From an uncultured Bacilli bacterium (GTDB lineage: Bacteria > Bacillota_I > Bacilli_A > RF39 > UBA660): DNA of 24,507 nt. Below, piece by piece: positions 16,438-24,020 of the stretch. Position numbers and translations under genes: made by a program. Under the pieces are notes generated by a model. That model saw only the letters and a list, made by a program, of their open reading frames with translations, ran no database searches and had not been told where the DNA came from. Numbering within the stretch: position 1 is the first letter of the stretch; every line of letters begins with the position of its first letter. The stretch lies in assembly GCA_934085875.1 (NCBI GenBank), contig CAKOHQ010000018.1:1-24507 (forward strand). The letters run 5' to 3'.

Positions 16438-16455
16438 ATTAGAATTTTCTAATTT
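16424..16455. promoter_or_regulatory. Operator-like repeats between the TasA-like gene and the RHH gene
   Basis: AAATTAGAA (16436-16444) and TTCTAATTT (16447-16455) form a perfect 9-base inverted repeat with a 2-base centre. A third half-site, AATTAGAAAA (16424-16433), lies one turn further left, between the -35 and -10 of the TasA-like gene. Ribbon-helix-helix regulators bind such tandem short half-sites. That the adjacent RHH gene's product binds here is inference. Confidence 0.45.
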
Positions 16456-16502
16456 ATCATTTGTTTTTTTTAATATATTAAAATTAATATAAGAGGTGTA
16501 AC

Positions 16503-16671
16503 ATGAAATTTGTACAAAAGAAAACAAAAGAAAAAGAAAAAACTACATACAAAAACACTTTATCTTAAAGAAAATTTAGTAAATGAAATAGAAAAAATTG
16601 CTAAAGAAAATGATACATCATTTAATAATGTGGTTGTAAGTATGATAGAAACATGTATTAATATGAAATAA
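16503..16671 (+). pseudogene. Ribbon-helix-helix (Arc/CopG-like) small regulator, broken by one extra base
   Basis: An ATG at 16503 follows AAGAGGTG. The frame reads MKFVQKKTKEKEKTTYKNTL and stops at 16568. From 16557 on, the next frame continues to TAA at 16671 with LKENLVNEIEKIAKEN and NVVVSMIETCIN. Removing one A from the five-A run at 16551-16555 joins the two into a 55-residue protein. Its beta-strand KTLYL, helix KENLVNEIEKIAKEN and second helix SFNNVVVSMIETCINMK have the RHH fold pattern. Too short to appear as an ordinary gene call. It is divergent from the TasA-like gene and shares a terminator with the convergent ABC operon. The break could be a real inactivation, a phase-variable homopolymer, translational slippage or a sequencing error. 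A TTG in the second frame just after the ATG could also start an intact but N-terminally different protein. Confidence 0.72.
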
Positions 16672-16681
16672 TTAAAGAAGT

Positions 16682-16719
16682 AAAAAAATAACGACTTATC
16701 AAAATCGTTATTTTTTTTT
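16682..16719. terminator. Bidirectional terminator between the RHH gene and the ABC operon
   Basis: AAAAAAATAACGA (16682-16694) pairs with TCGTTATTTTTTT (16705-16717) around a ten-base loop. It has T runs in both directions and lies 1 base from the ABC gene's stop codon and 10 bases from the RHH gene's end. Confidence 0.85.
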
Positions 16720-16720
16720 A

Positions 16721-19150
16721 CTAATCCAAATCATGTCTAGATAATATACTAGCAGGTCTACGTCTTATAGTATTAAATACTGGTATCAAACCAATTATTA
16801 AATTAAATATATAAACAAATATAATACTTAATAAAACAATTCTAAAATTAACTAAGAAATATTTACTTAAAAATTTAATATTACTTAAAACTTTCAAAAT
16901 ATAACTAGCTAAAATAATACCAGGTACACTAGCAATAGTTGTAATAGCTATAATCTCTCCATAAAACATTCTATATATATCACTTTTCTTAACACCAATT
17001 GCTCTATATATACCAACACTCTTTACTCTAGATAAGAAAGAAGCCCTAATCATCAAAAATACTTCAACTAAAGATATAATAAGTATTACACCAGATACCA
17101 ACAAAGTAGTATTAACTCTTTCCTTATTACCTTCAATATATTTCTTTCTACTAACACTATAACTATCTTCTATATTTAATCCCATATCTCTAAATTCATT
17201 TATAGTTTTATCCTTATCTTTACTAACTAAAACCATATCTTTAGACTTACTAATTAAATCATATTTAACAGTATTATTATTAACCAAGAAAGCATCCATA
17301 TTATCTTTACTAAAATAATATCCAACAACCAATAACTTTTTATCATTTACTTTAGTATCAATATATTTATTTAAAGGCATTGTATCACTATTCTTTATAT
17401 TAACAATTACTTCATAATCATTAACCGGATAATTACCTTTCTTTAACTCAATATCATTTACTTCTAAATTATAATCATATATTTTTTGATTACCAATTTC
17501 TTCTTCGCTAATATACATATTAGTATCATTATTTTTAGTGTTAGATAAAACATTAATAAAATTACTTTTATCCATATAAATAGATGGACTTCCTAAATCA
17601 ACTATACCTACTATAACAAAAGCATCCATTGTATCTATTTTTATTTCTCTACCTATCATATCACTAACATTTTTAACACCAATCATATTAGCATATCCAG
17701 TTTCATCAAACATAGAAAGTATACTTCTTTTATCAACTACAACTTCATTCATCTCTTTAGGCATAGTTCCATATACTATATCACTATCTTTAATTAAATT
17801 AATATCAGATAAAGATCCACTCAAAATATCTTTAATATTTATTGATTGATAATAATCATTATAATTAACACTAAAATTAACAGAACTATTACCAGGCATT
17901 ATATAATCTACACTATCTAAATTTTCATATTTTAAATAATCATCTACTTTAATTTTATTCAAATTAACACTCAAATAATTTTTATTCATAGTAACAAAAT
18001 CTTCATCTTTAACATTAATTGTAGATGCAATACTAGATACACTATACATTATAAACATACCACTTAATATAAATCCAAGTAATAATAACTTCTTTAAAAA
18101 ACTATAATCAAATACTTTTTTAAACCCATTTGTAATTAAACTAATAGGATTAAATATAGAACTATATCTTTTTTTCTTACCATAATCTTTTAAATCAAAA
18201 TTATATTTATCAATATCACTTTCTTGTATCTTTTTATAACTATCATTAATTAATTCTATATTAGAATCTTCATCAATAACTACAATGTTATCTCTACTCT
18301 TACTATTAACATATATGTTACCATTTCTAACAACTATATCTAATTTAATTTTATCTTTATCATCTAAATAAATATTTATTAATTTATCTTCATCTTTTAT
18401 AACATCATGTTTATCAAAATCTTTTAAATATATATTATTATCAATTGCATAATCTAAATCTTCTTTATCTTTATTAATATAATCTTTAACAATACTACCA
18501 TCTTTTAATTCTATTATTCTATCTGCATAAAATTTTGCTAAATTAACTTCATGTGTCACTAATATAACTAATCTATCTTTACTAATAGATTTAATTATTT
18601 TCATAACCTCTAATGAATTTTTGCTATCTAAATTACCAGTAGGTTCATCTGCTAATATAATATTAGGATTTTTAACTAATGCTCTCGCAATACCAACTCT
18701 TTGTCTTTCTCCACCAGACAACATATTAGCAGGACGTCTCTTATATCTTAACATTCCAACTTTATCTAAAACATATTCTACTCTATTCTTAACTTCATTT
18801 TTATCTTTAATACCAAGCATAGTTAAAACCAATGCAACATTATCAAAGACACTCATATTATCAACTAATTTATAATCTTGAAATATATATCCAATATTTA
18901 AATTTCTAATCTTATCAACTTTACCATCTATTTTAGAACTAATTTTTTTACCATTAACATATATCTTACCACTTTTAATTTTATCTAATCCACCAATAGC
19001 ATTTAAAAGTGTTGTCTTACCACATCCACTAGGTCCTAAAAGAGCAACTAAACCATTATCATTAAATTCTAAACTTATATTATTTATTACATGTATTTCA
19101 TTTTTTCTATGTCTATTAAAATACTTATTAACATTTTTTAAAGATAACAT
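16721..19150 (-). CDS. ABC transporter, ATPase fused to FtsX/MacB-like permease (second gene)
   Basis: A 809-residue fusion starting MLSLKNVNKYF. The ATPase (1-225) has Walker A GPSGCGKT (39-46), Q-loop Gln91, signature LSGGE (144-148), Walker B IILADE (164-169) and switch His200, all intact; it is of the LolD/MacB type. After a roughly 120-residue polar linker comes a first membrane segment (LLLLGFILSGMFIMYSVSS), a large extracytoplasmic domain of about 300 residues and three C-terminal membrane segments with the FtsX-like IYRAIGVKKSDIYRMFYGE. An upstream in-frame ATG at 19165 exists, but its next codons (AGGAGG) are the ribosome binding site, so the start is 19150. It begins 1 base after the stop of the upstream ABC gene. 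The two likely form one transporter for a peptide or lipid-linked substrate, or a mechanotransmission machine like MacB; substrate unknown. Confidence 0.9.
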   Translation of the reverse strand: MLSLKNVNKYFNRHRKNEIHVINNISLEFNDNGLVALLGPSGCGKTTLLNAIGGLDKIKSGKIYVNGKKISSKIDGKVDKIRNLNIGYIFQDYKLVDNMSVFDNVALVLTMLGIKDKNEVKNRVEYVLDKVGMLRYKRRPANMLSGGERQRVGIARALVKNPNIILADEPTGNLDSKNSLEVMKIIKSISKDRLVILVTHEVNLAKFYADRIIELKDGSIVKDYINKDKEDLDYAIDNNIYLKDFDKHDVIKDEDKLINIYLDDKDKIKLDIVVRNGNIYVNSKSRDNIVVIDEDSNIELINDSYKKIQESDIDKYNFDLKDYGKKKRYSSIFNPISLITNGFKKVFDYSFLKKLLLLGFILSGMFIMYSVSSIASTINVKDEDFVTMNKNYLSVNLNKIKVDDYLKYENLDSVDYIMPGNSSVNFSVNYNDYYQSINIKDILSGSLSDINLIKDSDIVYGTMPKEMNEVVVDKRSILSMFDETGYANMIGVKNVSDMIGREIKIDTMDAFVIVGIVDLGSPSIYMDKSNFINVLSNTKNNDTNMYISEEEIGNQKIYDYNLEVNDIELKKGNYPVNDYEVIVNIKNSDTMPLNKYIDTKVNDKKLLVVGYYFSKDNMDAFLVNNNTVKYDLISKSKDMVLVSKDKDKTINEFRDMGLNIEDSYSVSRKKYIEGNKERVNTTLLVSGVILIISLVEVFLMIRASFLSRVKSVGIYRAIGVKKSDIYRMFYGEIIAITTIASVPGIILASYILKVLSNIKFLSKYFLVNFRIVLLSIIFVYIFNLIIGLIPVFNTIRRRPASILSRHDLD

Positions 19151-19151
19151 A

Positions 19152-21365
19152 TTAAACCTCCTCATTTAATGTAGTAATAGCACTATTCTTAAATAACTTC
19201 TTAGCAAACTTAAGACTAACTACATAAGACATAATAATTAATATTAAATATAAAAGTATATAATCTCTTAATTTTAAATATTTAATAATAACATCCAAGA
19301 ATCCTAAATTAATTACATTCCTATAATTTAAATAAACTAATAATAACGTACCAAAATAAGATATATTAGATACAGTTAATAATTCTATTACAAGTAAATT
19401 CTTACAAGTACTTAAACTAGCGCCTAACATTCTTATAGTACTAAAATATACATTTCTAGATTTTAATATTAATTTAGTAACAAAATAACATACAAAGAAT
19501 AATACAACAACAAGTATCATTGTCACAATAGTTTTAAATATTCTAATTATATGTACTACTTCACTATTTTTCAAATTATCACTAACTCTTAAAGTATCAT
19601 AACCCATACTATCTAAACTACTTAATGTATTTTTAATATTATCAACATCTTTAACAAATACACTACTTTGATATATTCCCTTATTATATAAATTATTATA
19701 ATCTTCATAACTTATAAATATCTTACCATTATTGCTATCATAATCTTTTATACCTAATAAATTATTAATATTATATTTATAATAAGCTTTACTAACTTTT
19801 AAATTAATAGTATCACTATAATAGGTATTATCTACTAATATATTTAAAGATTGATTTATACAATAACTATTTTTACATAAACTGTTTAAATCACTACTAA
19901 TATAAGTTTCTCCAACAGGAACATTTTTATTTGGTTCTAATTTAAAATCAACGCTATCACCAGAATTATATCTTATTCCTTGAAATTCTACTCTAGTTTT
20001 GCTATATTGTTGATTTATTGTAAATGCTATATCATTTATATATTTATCACTAAAATAAAATTTCATATCATCATATAATGTTGCATCTGTATATTTAATT
20101 CCAACAACTTTTAATTCTTTAGTTTTATCTATTTCACCAGTATAATCATTTTGTAAATACATAGTAGATTCTAACAATTTATCTTTATTAGATAAATAAT
20201 AGCTATCTTTATCACCACTAACAATTATTTCATTTTCACTAGTAGGCATTCTACCAACATCAAGTTTACCTTTAAAATTATCTATACTAAAAGATGTACC
20301 ATATAACCATAAATATTCATTATCAGTAATACTAACATTACTATCTAACATCAAATCATTTTTAACAACATTTGCAACATTATCCAACTTAGATAATTTA
20401 TTAAAATCATAATCACTTATACTACTTTTATCTTTTTTCTTAATAATAATTCTATCATCATCAATATATCTAAAGAATTGATTATAACCATTCTTATTTT
20501 CTAAATATTCTTCTTTTTTAAATGACGAATACTCACTCATTAAACTTATTGATATAAACAAATAAACACAAAGTAATAATAAGAATTTAGGAACAATATT
20601 AAATGTATTTCTTAATCCTAATCTTATTTTATTTAATAATGTAATATTTTTATAATCTATACCACTTATATCTTTTTTAATATTAGTATTATCTAATTTC
20701 TTATCTTCTATTATTCTACCATCATTCATCTTTATTACTCTTGTTACGTATTCACTTATCTCATCAAAATTATGTGTAACAACAATAACTAATTTATCTT
20801 TAGAAATATCATGTAATAATTTTATTATCTCTTTACTAGATTTACTGTCTAAATTACCAGTTGGTTCATCTGCAATAATAATTGGAGTATCTTTTATAAG
20901 TGCTCTTGCAATTGCAACTCTTTGTTTTTGTCCTCCACTCAATTTACTAGCTTTAGTATTTCTAAATTTATACAATCCAACCTTCTTTATAATATCAATA
21001 ACATCTTTTTTAATTTCTTTTCTTTTTTTACCATTTAAAAGCAACGCTAACTCAATATTTTGTTTAACAGTATAACTATTTATTAAATTAAAATTTTGAA
21101 ATATATTTCCTATATATTTACGTCTATAATCTTCATAATCTTTTTCTGTATAATGACTTGTTTCTTTCCCATCAATATACATTTCTCCATCTTCATAAGA
21201 ATCAAGTCCACTTATTACATTTAATAATGTGCTTTTACCACTACCACTTTCTCCAGTAATAGCAACGAATTCTCCCATATCTAATTCTAAATTAACTTTA
21301 GTAAATCCAGTAGCAATAACACCTTTACTATAATAAAATTTAGAAACATTTTTAAGTTTTATCAT
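19152..21365 (-). CDS. ABC transporter, ATPase fused to FtsX/MacB-like permease (first gene)
   Basis: A 737-residue fusion with the same plan as its neighbour. The ATPase has Walker A GESGSGKS (38-45), Gln90, signature LSGGQ (142-146), Walker B IIIADE (162-167) and His198. A linker leads to the first membrane segment (FLLLLCVYLFISISLM), then an extracytoplasmic domain of about 330 residues with Cys in NSLCKNSYCINQ, and three C-terminal segments (IVTMILVVVLFFVCYFVTKL onward) with RMLGASLSTCKNLLVIE, the FtsX-like turn. Both ATPase sites look active in the two proteins, so a symmetric or heterodimeric ATPase is possible. The last codons, GAG GAG GTT TAA, double as the ribosome binding site of the next gene. 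Promoter at 21387-21415; ribosome binding site AAGGAGAG. Such pairs often act in antimicrobial peptide resistance or lipoprotein export, but no two-component genes lie next to it. Confidence 0.9.
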   Translation of the reverse strand: MIKLKNVSKFYYSKGVIATGFTKVNLELDMGEFVAITGESGSGKSTLLNVISGLDSYEDGEMYIDGKETSHYTEKDYEDYRRKYIGNIFQNFNLINSYTVKQNIELALLLNGKKRKEIKKDVIDIIKKVGLYKFRNTKASKLSGGQKQRVAIARALIKDTPIIIADEPTGNLDSKSSKEIIKLLHDISKDKLVIVVTHNFDEISEYVTRVIKMNDGRIIEDKKLDNTNIKKDISGIDYKNITLLNKIRLGLRNTFNIVPKFLLLLCVYLFISISLMSEYSSFKKEEYLENKNGYNQFFRYIDDDRIIIKKKDKSSISDYDFNKLSKLDNVANVVKNDLMLDSNVSITDNEYLWLYGTSFSIDNFKGKLDVGRMPTSENEIIVSGDKDSYYLSNKDKLLESTMYLQNDYTGEIDKTKELKVVGIKYTDATLYDDMKFYFSDKYINDIAFTINQQYSKTRVEFQGIRYNSGDSVDFKLEPNKNVPVGETYISSDLNSLCKNSYCINQSLNILVDNTYYSDTINLKVSKAYYKYNINNLLGIKDYDSNNGKIFISYEDYNNLYNKGIYQSSVFVKDVDNIKNTLSSLDSMGYDTLRVSDNLKNSEVVHIIRIFKTIVTMILVVVLFFVCYFVTKLILKSRNVYFSTIRMLGASLSTCKNLLVIELLTVSNISYFGTLLLVYLNYRNVINLGFLDVIIKYLKLRDYILLYLILIIMSYVVSLKFAKKLFKNSAITTLNEEV

Positions 21366-21386
21366 AAATACTCTCCTTACACTCTA

Positions 21387-21415
21387 AGTATATTATATTA
21401 TCAATTCTAAAACAA
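21387..21415 (-). promoter_or_regulatory. Promoter of the two-gene ABC operon
   Basis: Minus-strand TTGTTT (21415-21410), 17-base spacer, TATACT (21392-21387), 21 bases upstream of the first start codon. Confidence 0.72.
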
Positions 21416-21451
21416 CATATTTTAAGTAGCATATGTAATAAAATTAGTAGC

Positions 21452-21480
21452 AAAAAAAGTTATTAGAAATTCTAACAACT
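21452..21480 (-). terminator. Intrinsic terminator of lysS
   Basis: AGTTGTTAGA (21480-21471) pairs with TCTAATAACT (21467-21458) over ten positions with one G-U around a three-base loop, then a T run. It is about 40 bases after the lysS stop and before the ABC promoter. Confidence 0.8.
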
Positions 21481-21517
21481 TTAGTTTATAAGTAAGTAAA
21501 TATTTTTAATATAAAAA

Positions 21518-22984
21518 CTATTTATTTTTCATTTGTGGAAATAACACAACATCTCTTATAGATGGTTGATTAAATATTAACATCATTAATCTATCTATTC
21601 CAAATCCTAATCCACTTATAGGTGGCATACCTTGTTCCATAGCCATTAAGAAACTCTCATCCATATCCATAGTTTCATCATCACCTTGAGCCTTAGCTTT
21701 TAATTGTTCCATAAATGCTTCTCTTTGCTCTATTGGATTAACTAATTCTGAATAAGCTTTACATAATTCTGTTCCAGCAGCAAGTACTTGGAATACATCT
21801 ATTCTTCTCTTATCTTCATCATTTCTACGAGCTAAAGGTATCATAACTGCAGGATAATTATATATGATTGTTGGTTCCATTATACCTTCTCTAATTTTCT
21901 TTTTATAACAGAAATCAATTATTTGACTTAAGGATTTATAATCTTCTAAATCTTCATAACTAAATAATCCTTTTTCAACTATTTTATCTTTTAATTCAAT
22001 TGGATCAGTAATATCTAAGAATTCAAATCCAAATACTTTATTCATTTCTTCAACATAATTTATTCTATTCCAATTTTCTTTTCCAAAATCTAAACTATGT
22101 CCTTGATATTCTATAGTAGTAGTACCAAGTAATTCTAATAATAAATTTTTAATAAATCCTTGATAAAATTTTATATTATCTTCAAAATTCCAATAAGCAA
22201 CATACCATTCAACTTGTGTAAATTCTTGTAAATGTTCTGTATCCATTCCTTCATTTCTAAAACATTTTGCAAGTTCATAAACTCTATCAAATCCACCAGC
22301 TATACATTGTTTTAAATAAGTTTCTGGAGCAATTCTTAAATTACATTCCATATCAAGAGCATTATGATGTGTAAAGAATGGTTTAGCACTTGCACCACAT
22401 ACAGCATTTTGAAGTATAGGAGTTTCAACTTCTAAGAATCCATTTTCGCCTAAATATCTATGTAAAAATGAATAAAATTTACTTCTACCTAAAAATACTT
22501 TTCTAGACTCTTCATTCATTATTAAATCAGTATATCTTTGTCTATACTTCATTTCTTGATCTGTAAGTCCATGAAACTTTTCAGGAAGAGGTCTTAATGC
22601 CTTACCTAAAAATTCAAAACTTTTAACTCTTAAAGTTTTCTCACCAGTTTGAGTTGTAAACATTTCACCAGTTGCACCCATAAAGTCACCAGAATCAAAC
22701 ATTTTCTTGAAGAATGCATATTTTTCTTCTCCAACTTCATCAACTTTTAATTCTAATTGTAAACTTCCTTCCAAATCACGAATACGTATAAAAGATAATT
22801 TACCCATCTTTCTCATAAACATAATTCTTCCACATACACTAACTCCAGTAATACCATCTTCTAATTTAGAAGCATCTTTCAAAGTATGTGTTCTTTTAAA
22901 ACTATCTGGATAAGGATTACAAACTTTTTCTATTTCTTTTAATTTATCACGTCTTACTTGTTCTTGTTCAGAATATTCACGCAT
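21518..22984 (-). CDS. lysS: Lysyl-tRNA synthetase, class II
   Basis: A 488-residue class IIb LysRS that charges tRNA-Lys. The N-terminal OB-fold anticodon domain covers about 45-150 (VCGRIMFMRKMGKLSFIRIRD). The catalytic domain has motif 1 near VFLGRSKFYSFLHRYLGENGF, motif 2 in LAKCFRNEGMDTEHLQEFTQVEWY, and motif 3 in GLGFGIDRLMMLI near the C-terminus, with the family ending VVLFPQMK. The Lys-pocket signature PISGLGFGIDR is intact. The open frame extends to a TTG at 22993, but GAAAGAAG lies too close to it and suits the ATG at 22984. Single-gene unit with promoter 23009-23037 and its own terminator; no T-box is present in its short leader, unlike pheST. Confidence 0.97.
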   Translation of the reverse strand: MREYSEQEQVRRDKLKEIEKVCNPYPDSFKRTHTLKDASKLEDGITGVSVCGRIMFMRKMGKLSFIRIRDLEGSLQLELKVDEVGEEKYAFFKKMFDSGDFMGATGEMFTTQTGEKTLRVKSFEFLGKALRPLPEKFHGLTDQEMKYRQRYTDLIMNEESRKVFLGRSKFYSFLHRYLGENGFLEVETPILQNAVCGASAKPFFTHHNALDMECNLRIAPETYLKQCIAGGFDRVYELAKCFRNEGMDTEHLQEFTQVEWYVAYWNFEDNIKFYQGFIKNLLLELLGTTTIEYQGHSLDFGKENWNRINYVEEMNKVFGFEFLDITDPIELKDKIVEKGLFSYEDLEDYKSLSQIIDFCYKKKIREGIMEPTIIYNYPAVMIPLARRNDEDKRRIDVFQVLAAGTELCKAYSELVNPIEQREAFMEQLKAKAQGDDETMDMDESFLMAMEQGMPPISGLGFGIDRLMMLIFNQPSIRDVVLFPQMKNK

Positions 22985-23008
22985 ATTAATCAACTTCTTT
23001 CGTTAACT

Positions 23009-23037
23009 AGTATATCGATAAACTAAAAAAAAATCAA
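23009..23037 (-). promoter_or_regulatory. Promoter of lysS
   Basis: Minus-strand TTGATT (23037-23032), 17-base spacer, TATACT (23014-23009), 24 bases upstream of the ATG. It faces the plus-strand gerQ promoter region. Confidence 0.72.
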
Positions 23038-23087
23038 TACAAAGAATATAAAATTATATATTTCATATATTTTAAAGAGGTGAAATA

Positions 23088-23417
23088 ATGAACGGAACAT
23101 ATTATCAAAATCCAACTTTTCCCGCTGCTACAACATCTAACTATCAAGATACAATAGTACCAGTAGGGAATGACTTACCTATGGAGCAAAGCTACATAGA
23201 GAATATTTTAAGACTAAATAAAGGAAAGAAAGTAAAAGCTTATGTTAGTTATCCTGATTCTATAGATTGGAAAGATTCTGTATATACAGGAATAATAGAA
23301 CAAGCAGGAAGAGACCACTTAATTATAAGTGACCCAACAACAGGTAAGTGGTATCTAATTCTAATGATTTATTTAAATTATGTAGAATTTGAAGAAAAAA
23401 TAAATTATTCCATTTAA
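23088..23417 (+). CDS. gerQ: GerQ-family spore coat protein
   Basis: A 109-residue protein whose second half closely follows GerQ: PMEQSYIENILRLNKGK (31-47), then EQAGRDHLIISDPTTGKWYL (71-90) and ILMIYLNYVEFEEKINY to the end. In Bacillus, GerQ is a mother-cell coat protein, crosslinked by transglutaminase, that is needed for proper cortex-lysis during germination. The first 30 residues are low in complexity and include NPTFP and Gln, but the long Gln/Tyr-rich repeats of some GerQ proteins are short here. The ribosome binding site is AAAGAGGTG before ATG at 23088. A plus-strand gene divergent from lysS and convergent with the MBL gene. The gene suggests, but does not prove, that the organism makes or descends from a spore former. 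Confidence 0.88.
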   Translation: MNGTYYQNPTFPAATTSNYQDTIVPVGNDLPMEQSYIENILRLNKGKKVKAYVSYPDSIDWKDSVYTGIIEQAGRDHLIISDPTTGKWYLILMIYLNYVEFEEKINYSI

Positions 23418-23439
23418 AAAATGCCCTAGAGCATTTTTA
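23415..23439. terminator. Shared bidirectional terminator between gerQ and the MBL gene
   Basis: AAAAATGC (23417-23424) pairs with GCATTTTT (23431-23438) around a six-base loop, with T-rich sequence on the right and A-rich on the left. The two genes' stop codons lie on opposite edges of the hairpin, so the terminator includes both. Confidence 0.82.
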
Positions 23440-23952
23440 TTTTATATAGCTTTCAAGCATGTTTTTTTCATCAAATAAATAAGTACTATCTCCATGTCCA
23501 GGATATATTTTATAATTTACATTAGATTTCAAAATAGCTTTAATACTTTCCTTCATCAAATCAAAATCTCCACCTAAATCACATCTACCAATGCAACCTT
23601 TAAATATAAAATCCCCACTAAACATAATATTATCTATAATAAAACTTATAGAATCCATAGTATGTCCTAAATTATATCTAACTTCAAATTTAAAATTCCC
23701 AATAACATTCATACCTTCATGTAAATTACTAATATCATATACAGGAACTTTATAATATTTAAATACGCTTTCTAATGCTCCAACATGATCAAAATGTCTA
23801 TGTGTTAAAAGTATACCAACTACTTTTTTATCAATATTTTTAATTATTTTATCACTTTCACTCCCAGGATCTATTATCAAACATTCACTATCATTTTCTA
23901 CAATATAACAATTAGTTTCTAATTCACCAACAACAACTTTTTTAATATTCAC
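23437..23952 (-). CDS. Small metallo-beta-lactamase-fold hydrolase (glyoxalase II-like)
   Basis: A 171-residue member of the MBL/glyoxalase II family, hydrolysing thioesters or similar substrates with two metal ions. Metal ligands are visible: THRHFDH (50-56) with His51, His53, Asp55 and His56, LGHT (95-98), FSGD (111-114) and PGHGD (151-155). It is shorter than the roughly 205-210 residues usual for the YcbL-type group, with the C-terminal helical part trimmed. The frame is open to TTG at 23964, but TTGGTGATAT precedes a GTG at 23952, where the natural beginning VNIKKVVVGELETNCYIV lies, so I take that GTG start. It is convergent with gerQ and divergent from lemA. Specific substrate is not evident. 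Confidence 0.85.
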   Translation of the reverse strand: MNIKKVVVGELETNCYIVENDSECLIIDPGSESDKIIKNIDKKVVGILLTHRHFDHVGALESVFKYYKVPVYDISNLHEGMNVIGNFKFEVRYNLGHTMDSISFIIDNIMFSGDFIFKGCIGRCDLGGDFDLMKESIKAILKSNVNYKIYPGHGDSTYLFDEKNMLESYIK

Positions 23953-23971
23953 ATATATCACCAATATTATT

Positions 23972-24001
23972 TTACAATTTTTTCAATATTTATGCTATAC
24001 T
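23972..24001 (+). promoter_or_regulatory. Extended -10 promoter of the lemA-like gene
   Basis: Plus-strand TGC-TATACT (-10 at 23996-24001), with TTACAA at 23972-23977 18 bases upstream. It overlaps the sequence upstream of the oppositely directed MBL gene. Confidence 0.55.
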
Positions 24002-24020
24002 TATATAGTAGGTGATGTAA

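Noticed and set aside
16461..16490. TTGTTT with TAATAT 18 bases on as the RHH gene promoter
   Set aside because: The predicted transcription start would fall within the ribosome binding site; the true promoter was not identified.
23044..23071. SigE-like boxes (AATATA...CATATATT) before gerQ, expected for a mother-cell gene
   Set aside because: Transcription from them would start inside or past the AAAGAGGTG ribosome binding site, and such A/T strings are expected by chance in this composition.
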